From: DASPKS01 sp035628035
GTDB taxonomy: Bacteria > Bacteroidota > Rhodothermia > Rhodothermales > Rubricoccaceae
Reading direction: 5' to 3'
Assembly (NCBI GenBank): GCA_035628035.1
Contig: DASPKS010000187.1
Coordinates: 1 to 5,715 of the forward strand
Length of the DNA stretch: 5,715 nucleotides
Below the pieces are notes generated by a model, which saw only the letters and a program-made list of their open reading frames with translations, searched no databases and was not told the origin of the DNA. A program made the translations under genes and the position numbers. Shown here in pieces: positions 1-5,715 of this stretch. The stretch's first letter is position 1. The number at the start of each line of letters is the position of its first letter.

Positions 1-1416
1 GCTGTTAACGCTTCCGGCTCCCGCGAAAAACCCGCCGATGTAGAAGGCCCCGCTCGTGGCACAGTCGGGGGCGGGCGCGATGGCGCCGACCTCCGCGTAC
101 GACCAGCTATCGAGGAGCGGGCTTCGCAGGGCTGTGCCCAGCGGCACCCAATCAGCCCCCTCCCAGCGGGCGAGGCTTCGCGAGAGGTGGGGTCCCACCC
201 AGAGGAAGTGGCCGCCCGCGATCACGTCGCCGCCGCAAGCCGCGAGCGCTCGCACGCGGGGCCGGAGGGCGCCGAGCCCGTCGCCCTGCCCCGCACCCCC
301 GAAGGGCATCCACGTCCCCGCCGCATACCGCACGAGCCCCTGCACGGGGAAGCCCGCCCGCGTAGCGACGTCGAGCTCGACGTAGGGGAACTGGCCCCCC
401 GCTACGGCGGCGTCCGCGCCATCGGCAACGACGGCATGGACCGTTTGGCTTGGGCTGGGGTCGTCGGTCCAGATCCTCGGCGCAGTGGGCTCCCACGCCG
501 TCCCGGTCCACCGCGCAAGGAACATGGAGGGCTGGCCGCCCACTTGTCCAAACGCGCCCCCTACCCATACCCCACCTTCTCCATCGGCGTCGAGATCATG
601 AATCTCGCCGGACGCGCCGCCCACGCTCTGCCACGCCGTACCCGTCCACCGGGCGAAGTGGCCGGCGGCGAGGGGCGTCCCATCGGGCTGGCGAACCTGG
701 CCGAAGCTGCCGCCCACGTAGAGGTCGCTCCCGACGAACGCGAGTGCGCGTACGGCGTCGTACTGCCCACCTACGCCGCCGCCGACGAGGCTCCACGTTC
801 CGTTGTGGTATCGGAAGAGCCCACGGCCTGCCGTAGGCGTCCCGTCCGCCGAGGTTATGCCGTTGATCGCGCCGCCGACGTAGATCGCGCCCTCGGGCCC
901 TACGGCCAGCGCGTAGACCCGGCCCCCGACCGTACCGATGGCTTCCCACGCTGCGCCGTTCCAGCGGGCGAGGTTGCCGGCGGGTACCTCTGTCCCGTCG
1001 GGGTTGACGGCGCGGTTGAACTGGCCGCCCACGACGACGGCGCCCGATGCCTCCCGCGCGAGTGCGAACACAAACGGCTGGTTGAAGCTCGACGGGTTGG
1101 TGTCGCGCAGCCCCCGGCCGAGGCCCTCCCACGTCGTGCCCGTCCAGCGCGCTACGCCCGGCACCGACAGCGTGTCGCCGTCGGGCTGGACCGCCCGCAG
1201 GAATAGGCCGCCCACGACGAGCGCCTCGCCTGGCTCGGGGAGGAGCGCGTGAACCGTCGAGTTGTCGGCGGGGTAGTACGAGCCCCGCACGCCGCCGCCC
1301 AGGGCGTGCCACGCCTCGCCGTCCCAGTGCGCCACGCGCGGCGCCCGCGTGTCGTCTACGACCTCGAAGTCGCCCCCCGCGTAGAGGTCGGCGCCATCTC
1401 GCTCGAGCGCGGTGAC
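1..1416 (-). repeat. Nine tandem protein-level repeats within the exported protein
   Basis: The repeats begin near residues 44, 98, 159, 210, 265, 315, 369, 431 and 486, which correspond to minus-strand nucleotides of about 1416, 1254, 1071, 918, 753, 603, 441, 255 and 90. Spacing is 50-62 residues. Each unit carries a hydrophobic strand ending in a GG-x-F-like motif (for example AGGDF, VGGLF, VGGQF, VGGSF, VGGAF, AGGQF, AGGHF, IGGFF) and, in most copies, an ARW/FRY/VRY strand followed by W. The fourth copy has GGAI instead of GG-x-F. The ninth copy is cut by the window edge. The copies are degenerate at the DNA level, so this is an old repeat rather than a recent tandem duplication. Confidence 0.8.
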
Positions 1417-1545
1417 GCTGTAGAACCCGTAGCCGCCGTGCACACCCGGCACGAGAAAGGTCTCCAGCCAGTGCGCATCGCTGAGCTGGGCGTGCGCCGG
1501 AGCGACGAGGCCCAGCGTGCCGAGGAGGGGGAGGAAGCGGCGCAT
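1..1545 (-). CDS. Exported VGG/ARW-repeat protein, probable beta-propeller (3' end outside window)
   Basis: The frame read from the ATG whose complement is at 1543-1545 stays open for 515 codons to the window edge, so the C-terminus is missing. Residues 1-20 look like a signal peptide: two arginines, a Leu-rich core and an AHA cleavage motif before Gln20. From residue 44 on there are nine copies of a 50-60-residue unit: V-x-A-L, a short variable stretch, then Y/V-x-GG-x-F, a loop often holding PDGT, then L-A-R-W-x-G-x-x-W and a closing L/V-G. This pattern resembles kelch-like or Delta-60-like propeller repeats of secreted Bacteroidota proteins, which often end in a type IX secretion sorting domain; such a domain would lie outside the window. 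No catalytic motif is visible, so a binding or structural surface role is an inference. No Shine-Dalgarno sequence precedes the ATG. The gene is divergent from the AtuA-family gene. The frame is confident; the function is not known. Confidence 0.85.
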   Translation of the reverse strand, partial: MRRFLPLLGTLGLVAPAHAQLSDAHWLETFLVPGVHGGYGFYSVTALERDGADLYAGGDFEVVDDTRAPRVAHWDGEAWHALGGGVRGSYYPADNSTVHALLPEPGEALVVGGLFLRAVQPDGDTLSVPGVARWTGTTWEGLGRGLRDTNPSSFNQPFVFALAREASGAVVVGGQFNRAVNPDGTEVPAGNLARWNGAAWEAIGTVGGRVYALAVGPEGAIYVGGAINGITSADGTPTAGRGLFRYHNGTWSLVGGGVGGQYDAVRALAFVGSDLYVGGSFGQVRQPDGTPLAAGHFARWTGTAWQSVGGASGEIHDLDADGEGGVWVGGAFGQVGGQPSMFLARWTGTAWEPTAPRIWTDDPSPSQTVHAVVADGADAAVAGGQFPYVELDVATRAGFPVQGLVRYAAGTWMPFGGAGQGDGLGALRPRVRALAACGGDVIAGGHFLWVGPHLSRSLARWEGADWVPLGTALRSPLLDSWSYAEVGAIAPAPDCATSGAFYIGGFFAGAGSVNS

Positions 1546-1561
1546 CGTGGTAGCTTCGCTA

Positions 1562-1591
1562 GGAGCCCGTTTGGCCAACGATAAGGGCTCC
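1562..1591. repeat. Inverted repeat with an internal palindrome in the divergent intergenic region
   Basis: GGAGCCC at 1562-1568 and GGGCTCC at 1585-1591 are perfect 7-bp inverted arms separated by 16 bp. The spacer holds a perfect 8-bp palindrome, TTGGCCAA, at 1571-1578. The element lies between two divergent start codons at 1545 and 1612, a usual place for an operator. The two dyads are not exactly concentric, being about 2 bp apart at their centres. The dyad itself is seen directly; a regulatory role is inferred. It could also form a hairpin in the leader of either transcript. There is no T-run, so it is unlikely to be a terminator. Confidence 0.45.
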
Positions 1592-1606
1592 AGCAACGAG
1601 GCACAA
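1576..1606 (-). promoter_or_regulatory. Candidate Bacteroidota-type promoter for the repeat-protein gene
   Basis: On the minus strand TTG (1606-1604) is followed after 20 bp by TATCGTTG (1583-1576). The Bacteroidota primary-sigma consensus is TTG or TTTG near -33 and TAnnTTTG near -7, with a spacer of about 17-23 bp, so this matches with a single mismatch in the -7 box. Transcription would start about 25-30 nt before the ATG at 1545. The inverted repeat arms would bracket the -7 box. A match of this quality can arise by chance, and use of this consensus by this organism is assumed. Confidence 0.3.
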
Positions 1607-1611
1607 GCATA

Positions 1612-2988
1612 ATGGCTGAAATCCCCCGCACCATTCGCATCGCCTCCGGGCAGGGGTTCTGGGGCGACCTCCCCCGCGCGCCCCTCGACCAGGCCCGCAA
1701 GGGGCCCATCGACTTCCTCGTGATGGACTACCTCGCCGAGGTCACGATGTCCATCCTCCAGAAGCAGAAGCTCCGCGACGCCCGCTTCGGCTACGCGCGC
1801 GACTTCGTGGAGGTCGTCACCGAGCTGGCGCCGGACATCCAGGAGCGGGGGTTCAAGGTGATCTCGAACGCGGGCGGCGTGAACCCCGTCGCCTGCGCCG
1901 AGGCCATCGTCGCGGGGATGCGCGGGCGCGGCGTAACGGGGCTCCGGGTGGCCGTCATCACCGGCGACGACCTCATGGAACGGCTCGATGACCTCCTCGC
2001 CGACGGCGTTCCGCTGAAGCACATGGAGACGGGCGAGGCGCTCTCGACCGTGCGCGGGCGCGTCGTGAGCGCGAACGCCTACCTCGGCGCCGCCCCCATC
2101 GTGGAGGCGCTCCGGCAGGGCGCCGACGTCGTCGTCTCCGGGCGGACCACCGACACCGGTCTCACCCTCGCCCCCATGGTCCACACCTTCGGCTGGGCCT
2201 TCGACGACTGGGACAAACTCGCTGCGGGCACCGTCGCTGGGCACATCCTTGAGTGCGGCGCGCAGTCGTCGGGCGGCAACTTCACCGACTGGGAGACCGT
2301 CCCTGACTTGGCGAACGTCGGCTTCCCCATCGCCGAGGCGTACCCCGACGGCACGTTCGTCATCACGAAGCACGAGGGCACCGGTGGGCGTGTCTCCCGC
2401 ATGACCGTGGCGGAGCAGCTGCTGTACGAGATCGGTGACCCGCGCGAGTACATCACGCCCGACGGCGTGGCCGACTTCACGACCATCCACCTCGAAGAGG
2501 AGGGCGAGGACCGCGTGCGGGTCTTCGGCATCCAGGGGCGCCCCGCCACCGAGTTCCTGAAGGTGTCGGCCGCCTACGCCGACGGGTGGAAGAGCACGAG
2601 CACGCTCGTCTACGGGTGGCCCGAGCCCGCGAAGAAGGCCCGCGCCGCCGCGCACGTTCTCAAGGCCCGCCTCGACGCGCTCGGGTTAGCGTTCGACGAG
2701 TACCGCGCCGAGCTCGTCGGGCTCAACGCGCTCACCGAGGACGACGCCCGCACGGCCGCCCGCGAGGCCGACCTCGACGAGGTGACGCTCCGCGTCTCGG
2801 TGCGCGGGCACGACTACAAGGCCGTCGAGGCGTTCGGGCGCGAGATCGCCCCGCTCATCCTCACCGGCCCCGGCACCGTAACGGGCTTCGCGGGCGGGCG
2901 CCCGAAGCCGAGCGAGGTCATCGCGTACTGGCCCGCGCTCATCCCGAAGGCGCTCGTCACGCCGGAGGTCCGCGTGCTTGAAGTCTGA
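1612..2988 (+). CDS. AtuA-family (DUF1446) protein, stand-alone 458-residue form
   Basis: This 458-residue soluble protein matches the acyclic terpene utilisation AtuA / DUF1446 family over nearly its whole length. Family-typical blocks are the N-terminal IRIASGQGFWGD (8-19), FLVMDYLAE (35-43), ISNAGGVNP (84-92), VAVITGDDL (113-121), the Asp/Gly-rich VVVSGRTTDTG (173-183), HEGTGGRVS (254-262) and the C-terminal GFAGGRPKPSEVIAYWPALIP (about 425-445). The start beginning MAEIPRTIRI places the first conserved strand close to the N-terminus, as usual. A loose GAGG lies at 1598-1601, 10 nt before the ATG. In Pseudomonas AtuA is needed for growth on citronellol and geraniol, but its exact reaction is not established. 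Longer AtuA proteins carry an extra C-terminal ferredoxin-like module of about 100 residues, which is absent here. No acyl-CoA carboxylase or hydratase genes adjoin it, so terpene use cannot be assumed. Its 3' end overlaps the transporter gene. No signal peptide or membrane segment is visible, so it should be cytoplasmic. Confidence 0.9.
   Translation: MAEIPRTIRIASGQGFWGDLPRAPLDQARKGPIDFLVMDYLAEVTMSILQKQKLRDARFGYARDFVEVVTELAPDIQERGFKVISNAGGVNPVACAEAIVAGMRGRGVTGLRVAVITGDDLMERLDDLLADGVPLKHMETGEALSTVRGRVVSANAYLGAAPIVEALRQGADVVVSGRTTDTGLTLAPMVHTFGWAFDDWDKLAAGTVAGHILECGAQSSGGNFTDWETVPDLANVGFPIAEAYPDGTFVITKHEGTGGRVSRMTVAEQLLYEIGDPREYITPDGVADFTTIHLEEEGEDRVRVFGIQGRPATEFLKVSAAYADGWKSTSTLVYGWPEPAKKARAAAHVLKARLDALGLAFDEYRAELVGLNALTEDDARTAAREADLDEVTLRVSVRGHDYKAVEAFGREIAPLILTGPGTVTGFAGGRPKPSEVIAYWPALIPKALVTPEVRVLEV
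2964..2969 (+). promoter_or_regulatory. Shine-Dalgarno site GGAGGT deciding the TTG start of the MFS gene
   Basis: GGAGGT lies inside the last codons of the AtuA-family gene, 8 nt before the TTG at 2978. It is the best ribosome site in the window and is the main reason to prefer TTG at 2978 over the in-frame GTG at 3011. Because it sits within coding sequence it could be coincidental, but its spacing is ideal and it suits translational coupling. Confidence 0.6.
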
Positions 2989-4141
2989 CGCCCGCCCCCT
3001 CCCGCGCGCGGTGTGGGCGCTCGGGGTCGTGTCGCTCCTGACCGACCTCTCGACGGACATGGTCTTCCCGCTCCTGCCGGCGTTCCTCGTCGGCACGCTC
3101 GCGGCGAGCGCGACGAGCCTGGGGCTGATCGAGGGCATCGCCGAAGGGACGAGCGCGCTGCTCAAGCTCGTCGCCGGGCGGGTGGCCGACCGCACGGGCC
3201 GGCTCAAGGCGCTCACGCTCTTCGGCTACACCGTCTCGGGGATCGCCAAGCCGCTCATCGCCCTCGCGACGGTGCCCGCGCACGTGCTCGGGGTCCGGTT
3301 CGCCGACCGCGTGGGGAAGGGGCTCCGCTCCGCCCCGCGCGACGCGCTCCTCGCGCTCGAAGCCCCGCCCGACGCGCGGGGCCGCGCGTTCGGCCTCCAC
3401 CGCGCGATGGACACGGCCGGCGCGATGCTCGGCCCGCTCGTCGCCTTCGCCGTGCTGGCGCTCGCGCCGGGGCAGTACCGGCTCGTGTTCGCGCTCTCGG
3501 CGATCCCGGCCGCGCTGGCCGTGCTCGTGCTCGTTGTATTTGTTCGAGAGCGAGTGTGGGAGGCGAAGGATGAGACGCGCCCGGCCGTTCCGTTACGGGC
3601 GCTCGGGGCGCCCTTCTGGAAGCTCCTCGCCGTCGTCGCCGTGTTCACGCTCGGCAACTCGTCGGATGCCTTCGCGCTGCTGCGGGCGCAGGACGTGGGC
3701 CTCTCGACGCGGTGGCTTCCGCTGCTCTGGTTCGGGTTCAACGCCGTCTACACGGCGGTCGCGTGGCAGGCCGGCGGGTGGAGCGACCGTGTGGGGCGGC
3801 GCCGCGTGCTCGTGCTCGGGTTCCTGCTCTACGCCCTCGCCTACGGGGCCTTCGCCCTCGCGGGATCGGTCCCCGCTGTGCTCGGCGCGTTCGCGCTCTA
3901 CGGCGTCTACTATGGGCTGACGGAGGGCATCCTCCGCGCCGCCATCAGCGACGTGGTGCCGCAGGAACAGCGCGGCACGGCCTACGGCGCCTACTACGGG
4001 CTCACGGGCGCGCTCGCCCTCGCGGCGAGCCTGCTGGCTGGCGCGCTCTGGGACACGTTCGACCCCGCCGTGCCGTTCGGGCTCGGCGCGGCGCTGGCGC
4101 TCGCCGCGGCCCTCCTGGCGAGCCGCTGGGCCCCGCGCTAA
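2978..4141 (+). CDS. Major facilitator superfamily transporter, 12 membrane helices
   Basis: This 387-residue inner-membrane carrier is of normal MFS length. About 12 hydrophobic segments are visible, with the first near residues 12-37 and the last near 364-382. The MFS loop 2-3 signature appears in both halves: GRVADRTGRLK (67-77) and GGWSDRVGRRR (266-276). A block reading RVGKGLRSAPRDAL (111-124) marks a subgroup of bacterial MFS proteins, many of unknown substrate. The central loop between the halves is near residues 190-213. TTG at 2978 is preferred for its GGAGGT ribosome site and gives a short charged N-terminus; GTG at 3011 would remove 11 residues and leave the first helix intact. The gene overlaps the AtuA-family stop by 11 bp (2978-2988), so the two are probably one operon and translationally coupled. 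The substrate cannot be read from sequence; a metabolite linked to the AtuA-family protein is an inference, and drug efflux is the main alternative. Codons for residues 186-192 are unusually A/T-ending. Confidence 0.88.
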   Translation: MKSDARPLPRAVWALGVVSLLTDLSTDMVFPLLPAFLVGTLAASATSLGLIEGIAEGTSALLKLVAGRVADRTGRLKALTLFGYTVSGIAKPLIALATVPAHVLGVRFADRVGKGLRSAPRDALLALEAPPDARGRAFGLHRAMDTAGAMLGPLVAFAVLALAPGQYRLVFALSAIPAALAVLVLVVFVRERVWEAKDETRPAVPLRALGAPFWKLLAVVAVFTLGNSSDAFALLRAQDVGLSTRWLPLLWFGFNAVYTAVAWQAGGWSDRVGRRRVLVLGFLLYALAYGAFALAGSVPAVLGAFALYGVYYGLTEGILRAAISDVVPQEQRGTAYGAYYGLTGALALAASLLAGALWDTFDPAVPFGLGAALALAAALLASRWAPR

Positions 4142-4229
4142 CGCTGCCCGCTGTCCTTCGTCATCTGTCCACTATCTACTGGATCACCGCCCGCCGCCGC
4201 GCGTTCGCGGGCCGACGTCTCCTCGCCGC
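4142..4229. other. Intergenic spacer, 88 bp
   Basis: No coding frame, strong hairpin plus T-run, or ribosome site is visible between the MFS stop and the ABC exporter start. The stretch at about 4155-4182 is less GC-rich than its surroundings and could hold a promoter for the ABC gene, but no recognised pair of promoter boxes stands out. CGCGTTCGCG at 4200-4209 is a near-palindrome too tight to form a useful hairpin. Whether the ABC gene is transcribed with the upstream pair or alone cannot be decided from this sequence. Confidence 0.4.
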
Positions 4230-5715
4230 ATGGCCTCCCCGCTCCGCCGCGTCACCCCGTACTTCTGGCGCTACCGCCGCCTGATGCTGCCGGGGCTCGC
4301 GTGCGCCCTCGCCTCGTCCATCTTCGCGCTGTTCGTGCCGGGCGTCGTGCGCGAGGCCGTCGACGCTGTGCCCGTGATGGTGGAGCGGTACCACGCGGCG
4401 GCGGGCACACCGGAGGCGCCCGCGCTCTACCGCGCGTTCGCGTGGGAGATGGTGGAGGCCGGGCTGCTCATCGTGGCGCTGAGCGTGGCCAGCGGGGTGT
4501 TCACGTTCCTCATGCGGCAGACCGTCGTCGTGGCGAGCCGCCACATCGAGTACGACCTCCGCAACCGGCTCTATGAGCACCTCCAGACCCTCTCGGGGGG
4601 GTTCTACAAGCGCTATGCGACGGGCGACCTCCTCACGCGCGCCACGAGCGACATCGAGCGCGTCCGCCGGTACATCGGGCCGGCGTTCATGTACGCCGCC
4701 CGTGCCGTGACCGCCATCGTGACGGCCCTCTTCGTGATGGTGCTCATCTCGCCCACGCTCACGCTGTGGTCGCTCCTCCCGATGCCCGCGCTCGCCGTCG
4801 CCATCTTCTTCGTCTCGAAGCTGGTGCACGAGCGGACCGACCGCCAGCAGCAGCAGTACTCCGCGCTCACGAGCCGCGTGCAGGAGGCCCTCGCCGGCAT
4901 CCGCGTCATCAAGGCCTACGCGCAGGAGCCCGCGTGGGGCGACCGGTTCGACCGCGAGAGCGAGCGCTACCGCGACCGCGCGCTCGACCTCGCCCGCGTC
5001 GACGCCGCCTTCCGCCCGATCATGCTCATGCTCATCGGGGCGTCGTCGGTGCTCGTCGTGTGGATCGGCGGGCGGCAGGTCATCGCGGGGCAGCTCTCGC
5101 TCGGCAACATCGCCGAGTTCCTCATCTACGTGTCCATCCTCACGTGGCCCGTGGCCTCGTTCGGGTACGTGATCTCGCTCATCCAGCAGGCCGCCGCCTC
5201 GATGGCCCGCATCACGGCCGTCCTCGACACGCCCGCCGACGTGACGGACGGCCCGGAGACCGACGCCTCGATCAAGACCATCGAGGGCCGCATCACGTTC
5301 GAGGACGTCACGCTCCGCTTCGCGCCCGACGGCCCGGCCGTGCTCGACGGCGTCTCGTTCGACGTGCGGGCCGGCAGCACCGTCGGCATCGTGGGCCGGA
5401 CGGGCTCGGGGAAGAGCACGCTCGTCGAGCTCGTCCCGCGCCTGATGGACCCCACCGAGGGCCGCGTCTTCATCGACGGCCGCGACGTGCGGACGATCCC
5501 CCTCCAGACGCTCCGCCGCCACATCGGCGTCGTCCCACAGGACGTTTTTTTGTTTTCGGACAGCGTGGGCAACAACGTCGCCTTCGGCGAGATGGAGGCG
5601 ACGGAGGAAGCGATCCGGCAGGCGGCGGACGAGGCCGACCTCCTCGCGAACGTGGAGGACTTCCCCGAGCGGTTCGAGACGCTCGTCGGCGAGCGCGGGA
5701 TCACCCTCTCGGGCG
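4230..5715 (+). CDS. ABC exporter half-transporter, MdlA/YheI-like, membrane domain fused to ATPase (3' end outside window)
   Basis: The frame from ATG at 4230 is open for 495 codons to the window edge; a full member would be about 580-620 residues. Residues 1-320 form the type I exporter membrane domain, with helices near 18-40, 76-101, 153-173, 177-198, 264-285 and 291-317. The intracellular-loop block GDLLTRATSDIERVRRYIGP (132-151) and the ALAGIRVIKAYAQE block (220-233) resemble the MdlA/YheI branch, which usually acts as a heterodimer for drug or lipid export. The ATPase domain starts near 350, with Walker A GRTGSGKST (389-397, Lys395) and Q-loop Gln437. The window ends in the signature motif (LSG at 493-495), so Walker B, the D-loop and the switch His cannot be checked. 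The usual A-loop aromatic position seems to be Phe364. No in-frame ATG or GTG lies between the MFS stop and 4230, and no Shine-Dalgarno site precedes the start. A partner half-transporter is expected just downstream. The substrate is unknown. Confidence 0.9.
   Translation, partial: MASPLRRVTPYFWRYRRLMLPGLACALASSIFALFVPGVVREAVDAVPVMVERYHAAAGTPEAPALYRAFAWEMVEAGLLIVALSVASGVFTFLMRQTVVVASRHIEYDLRNRLYEHLQTLSGGFYKRYATGDLLTRATSDIERVRRYIGPAFMYAARAVTAIVTALFVMVLISPTLTLWSLLPMPALAVAIFFVSKLVHERTDRQQQQYSALTSRVQEALAGIRVIKAYAQEPAWGDRFDRESERYRDRALDLARVDAAFRPIMLMLIGASSVLVVWIGGRQVIAGQLSLGNIAEFLIYVSILTWPVASFGYVISLIQQAAASMARITAVLDTPADVTDGPETDASIKTIEGRITFEDVTLRFAPDGPAVLDGVSFDVRAGSTVGIVGRTGSGKSTLVELVPRLMDPTEGRVFIDGRDVRTIPLQTLRRHIGVVPQDVFLFSDSVGNNVAFGEMEATEEAIRQAADEADLLANVEDFPERFETLVGERGITLSG

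Noticed and set aside
187..1206. Long plus-strand open frame (about 339 codons) opposite the repeat-protein gene.
   Set aside because: It is Arg/Pro/Ala-rich without motifs. The minus-strand frame has a signal peptide and nine regular repeats, so this is its shadow.
596..1312. Minus-strand open frame of about 238 codons overlapping the repeat-protein gene in another frame.
   Set aside because: The translation is dominated by Arg and Gly with no recognisable fold. The in-register frame from 1545 explains the same DNA.
1608..1613. CATAAT, a five-of-six match to a sigma-70 -10 box.
   Set aside because: It overlaps the AtuA-family ATG and has no -35-like box at the right distance, so it cannot drive the gene as annotated.
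2957..3400. Minus-strand open frames opposite the AtuA-family/MFS junction.
   Set aside because: Charged low-complexity translations without start signals; the plus strand is fully explained by two recognisable genes.
4200..4209. CGCGTTCGCG near-palindrome upstream of the ABC exporter.
   Set aside because: A two-base loop cannot form a stable terminator hairpin, there is no T-run, and such runs are frequent by chance at this GC content.
4847..4858. Four CAG codons in a row (Gln206-209) in the ABC exporter.
   Set aside because: Four copies is too short to suggest a functional or unstable microsatellite; it lies in the cytoplasmic loop after helix 4, where polar residues are common.
4176..5522. 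Long open frame on the minus strand (about 448 codons) opposite the ABC exporter.
   Set aside because: Its translation is a low-complexity Arg/Asp/His/Glu mix with no domain, as expected of an antisense frame in GC-rich coding DNA. The plus strand clearly encodes an ABC exporter with Walker A and the Q-loop.

Overview
The window is very GC-rich, roughly 70% by eye, with codons ending overwhelmingly in G or C. It looks like a bacterial chromosome. The mix of a secreted VGG/ARW-repeat protein, weak or absent Shine-Dalgarno sites at two of the three visible gene starts, and a possible Bacteroidota-type promoter suggests a GC-rich member of the Rhodothermota/Bacteroidota (a Rubricoccus/Rubrivirga/Rhodothermales-like organism). 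That placement is an inference from style. No marker gene is present to prove it.

Layout: (1) 1-1545, minus strand: a long reading frame, open at the window edge, encodes an exported protein of at least 515 residues built from nine copies of a roughly 50-60-residue repeat, probably a beta-propeller. Its C-terminus lies outside the window. (2) 1546-1611: a 66-bp divergent intergenic region holds a perfect 7-bp inverted repeat, an 8-bp palindrome and a candidate promoter for the minus-strand gene. (3) 1612-2988, plus strand: a complete AtuA-family (DUF1446) protein. (4) 2978-4141, plus strand: a complete 12-helix MFS transporter. It starts at TTG, overlaps the AtuA-family gene by 11 bp and has a strong GGAGGT ribosome site inside the upstream gene. 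(5) 4142-4229: an 88-bp spacer with no gene. (6) 4230-5715, plus strand: the first 495 residues of an MdlA/YheI-like ABC exporter half-transporter, cut by the window edge inside the LSGGQ signature.

How the genes may work together: the AtuA-family gene and the MFS gene look translationally coupled, so the transporter probably moves a compound related to the AtuA-family protein's substrate or product. The ABC exporter is co-directional but separated by a spacer, and may be an independent multidrug or lipid exporter whose partner subunit lies downstream. The repeat protein is divergently transcribed and appears functionally separate.

I saw no tRNA, rRNA, CRISPR array, insertion sequence or clear terminator. 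I do not see a clear new multi-gene system. The most unusual points are the coupled AtuA-family/MFS pair without the usual acyclic-terpene partner genes, the nine-repeat secreted protein, the dyad in the divergent promoter region, and two small AT-rich codon patches in otherwise GC-saturated genes.
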